Made by a program: the position numbers and the translations under genes | The notes under the pieces: generated by a model | Database searches by the model: none | The model's input: the letters and a program-made list of their open reading frames with translations, nothing else | What the model was told of the DNA's origin: nothing | Shown: positions 6,749 to 8,202 of the stretch, in pieces | How the letters are laid out: each line of letters opens with the position of its first letter | Position numbering within the stretch: the first letter of the stretch is position 1 | Source: Deltaproteobacteria bacterium | GTDB lineage: Bacteria; Desulfobacterota; Binatia; UBA9968; CAXXLF01 | DNA: 8,202 nt | NCBI GenBank assembly: GCA_022571535.1 | Contig: JACZXR010000082.1 | Span: 1 to 8,202 of the forward strand | Reading direction: 5' to 3'

Positions 6749-7852
6749 TTACTGTCCTACTGGTATTGGCTTCCATATCTTCTCCGGTGGCCACATCCCC
6801 GCCTCTTCGAATGCCCGCTTCGCGCCGGGGTGGATCTTGTCCTTGTGCTTCCAATCGAGGGAGAAGGGCGAGACCATCGTCTCTTTGGTCCAGAGCACAC
6901 CGATCGTGCTGAGCTGCCCGGCCTTTGGTCCGATCTCGATGAACGCCTTGGTCACCTCGTAGGCCAGCTTCTCCGGGAAGTCTTTGTGCACGGCCCGGAT
7001 GCCGATGTCCGCGTACATCTCAAACGGCTCGGGTTGGTTGGGGACGGTGTTGGGCGGCAGCGTGACGGCGTATAACGGGATGCCAGTCTCCTTGACGAGC
7101 CTGTTCACGACTTCTTTTGGCCACGGCAGCATGCGGTACCACCTACCCGAGGCGGCTATCCGCGTGACGGTGGGACCGATCATGAACAGCTTTTGGGTCG
7201 CGTCCACATTCACAGACAGCAGCGCGGCCTCAACCTGCCCGTCGAGGAGCGAATCGATCGCCTTTACCGGCCCGAGGTGCTGGATCAATCCAGGTGCGGT
7301 CTCATGGTTAATCCCGTATCCTTTGTCCAGTATGTAGTAGGCGATGCCGCCCCAGTGGGTCTGCGACTTGAGGCCAATGCCGATCCGCTTCCCCTTGAGG
7401 TCTGCTACCTTCTTGACGGCTTTATTGGTCGTGAAAAGCCAGGATTGCCCGAGCAAGTACTCACCGTAGAGCCACCGGAAGTCTTCTACTGAGATCGCCT
7501 TTCTGAAGAACGGCGCGTAGGCGGTCTCGGCGAGAAATAACGCCCCGGTCGTGGTGCCGAAGGTCGCCGTCTTCTGGAGCTTCTTGTCCGCCGTCATTAC
7601 CTTCAGGTTGTGCACGTATCCCGCGGTCGGCTGCTGGACAGGCCGCAGCCACGGGTGCTTGGCGGCTACGTAGCGGTCGAAGATGAAGTAACCCTCCCAG
7701 CCGCCACCCAGCGGATACTGGAGGAAGGGGACCCGGACCTCCTTCTGCTGCCCGGCTGCTCCGCCCGGCAGGGCCCCGATCATGAGGGCCGCGGCGAACG
7801 CCGTAACCCCCAAGAATTTCAATGCAGCAGTCGACATGTTTCCTGTAGACAT
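6749..7852 (-). CDS. TAXI-family TRAP transporter solute-binding protein
   Basis: This is a 367-residue periplasmic substrate-binding protein for a TRAP (ion-gradient driven) uptake system. Residues 1-34 are a classic signal peptide, with cleavage likely near GGAAG-QQ. The mature protein shows two-lobed binding-protein features: FGTTTGALFLAET after the first strand-helix units, then ADLKGKRIGIG (about 150-160), the stretch shared by NMT1-like and TAXI proteins, then a lobe around LDGQVEAALLSVN. The ligand cannot be read from sequence; characterised TAXI proteins bind small carboxylates such as glutamate or 2-oxoglutarate. The frame is open back to 8038, but the start is placed at 7852 because a GGGAGGTGG ribosome site precedes it and the signal peptide follows. 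A second ATG lies 15 bases inside. The matching permease should follow but continues as CcmF (see 4599-6629). Eye-sampled lines look richer in GC than the ccm genes. Confidence 0.88.
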   Translation of the reverse strand: MSTGNMSTAALKFLGVTAFAAALMIGALPGGAAGQQKEVRVPFLQYPLGGGWEGYFIFDRYVAAKHPWLRPVQQPTAGYVHNLKVMTADKKLQKTATFGTTTGALFLAETAYAPFFRKAISVEDFRWLYGEYLLGQSWLFTTNKAVKKVADLKGKRIGIGLKSQTHWGGIAYYILDKGYGINHETAPGLIQHLGPVKAIDSLLDGQVEAALLSVNVDATQKLFMIGPTVTRIAASGRWYRMLPWPKEVVNRLVKETGIPLYAVTLPPNTVPNQPEPFEMYADIGIRAVHKDFPEKLAYEVTKAFIEIGPKAGQLSTIGVLWTKETMVSPFSLDWKHKDKIHPGAKRAFEEAGMWPPEKIWKPIPVGQ

Positions 7853-7856
7853 GTTT

Positions 7857-7865
7857 CCACCTCCC
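7857..7865 (-). promoter_or_regulatory. Ribosome binding site of the TAXI gene
   Basis: The minus-strand sequence GGGAGGTGG contains GGAGGT six bases before the ATG at 7852. This near-perfect site overrules the upstream in-frame ATG at 8038, which would add 62 basic residues before the signal peptide. Confidence 0.8.
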
Positions 7866-8202
7866 TGGAATTTGCGCAGCCGAATTTTCGCCATTTCGGC
7901 CAATCCGGCTCCGGGGCCTGCCCCGCACCGCCAAGATCGACGCCGCGCGGACAACCGCTTGGAACGCCTGTATCGAGTTCCCGTTTCTTCGCCCGGCCGT
8001 CTGAAATACAGTGAGCCCAATACTTCCGGACCCCTCATACCCTAATTGGCCGAGATTGACTTGTAACACCTTTCTTTTCAATGACTTAATAAACCACACG
8101 CACGCCTACAGCGCCGTCAAACCCGGTGGTCGCGGATTTCCGCTTCCGGGTCTCCTCCTTGGCACAGGGTTTCCGGCCACCACGGCGCGGACACCCCCCC
8201 CT
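7866..8202. other. Upstream region of the TAXI gene, no gene recognised
   Basis: Open frames cross 7853-8100 on both strands, but they are rich in Arg, Pro and Ser, lack ribosome sites and match nothing recognisable, so they look like chance openings in GC-rich DNA. At the far right, all minus-strand frames close before about 8085, so no upstream gene end could be identified. The AT-richer part near 8040-8100 is the likeliest promoter zone for the TAXI gene. A minus-strand TTGAAA with no convincing -10 at the right distance is seen, so no promoter is called. Confidence 0.4.

Noticed and set aside
7461..8099. 212-codon minus-strand frame overlapping the TAXI gene
   Set aside because: It is the out-of-frame reading of GC-rich TAXI coding DNA; the TAXI frame has a signal peptide, ribosome site and family motifs.
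8158..8175. Plus-strand TGGCAC-N5-TTCC resembling a sigma-54 promoter
   Set aside because: The -12 element is imperfect (TTCC instead of TTGC), and it points out of the window with no gene to assign.
1..8202. CRISPR array, tRNA or rRNA genes
   Set aside because: No regularly spaced repeats with unique spacers and no cloverleaf or rRNA-like sequence were seen; the only tandem repeats (6537-6608) have no spacers.

Overview
The window looks like chromosomal DNA from a Gram-negative-type bacterium. It carries System I (Ccm) cytochrome c maturation genes, which act at the cytoplasmic membrane and in the periplasm, and a TAXI-type TRAP solute-binding protein with a secretion signal. The gene set (TAXI TRAP, LLM flavin oxidoreductase, a large CcmH-CcmI fusion, an IS1380-type element) would suit environmental lineages such as NC10/Rokubacteria-like or deltaproteobacterial-type genomes. 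That assignment is inference only.

Layout: 1-79 is a short AT-rich flank with no coding signal. 80-1896 is a complete IS1380-family insertion sequence: 14-bp terminal inverted repeats starting CC, a 508-aa DDE transposase on the minus strand, and a probable minus-strand promoter. Its outer end also has an inverted repeat that could fold read-through RNA over the transposase ribosome binding site. At its right border the IS cuts into the 3' part of an LLM-class flavin-dependent oxidoreductase (1897-2247, plus strand). The matching 5' part is not on the other side of the IS. From 2267 to 7852 everything is on the minus strand, in transcription order: TAXI TRAP solute-binding protein, a membrane-protein gene ending in CcmF, ccmG, and a ccmH-ccmI fusion.

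The most unusual feature is the 4599-6629 reading frame. From about residue 158 to its end it is a good CcmF, with the WWD haem-handling domain and all four expected histidines. The first ~155 residues lack the usual CcmF N-terminus and instead resemble the N-terminal membrane part of a fused TRAP permease, the gene expected right after a TAXI binding protein. The window therefore appears to join a TAXI-TRAP operon to a ccm operon in frame inside one gene. It could be a real rearrangement that put ccmFGH behind a TRAP promoter, or an assembly chimera; the sequence alone does not decide. The gap before this gene holds a perfect 23-bp inverted repeat, and its first codons are three 24-bp tandem repeats.

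If expressed, CcmG (thioredoxin-like) and CcmH-CcmI (CxxC reductant plus TPR apocytochrome chaperone) would prepare the apocytochrome haem-binding cysteines, and CcmF would attach haem. CcmA-E are not in this window.
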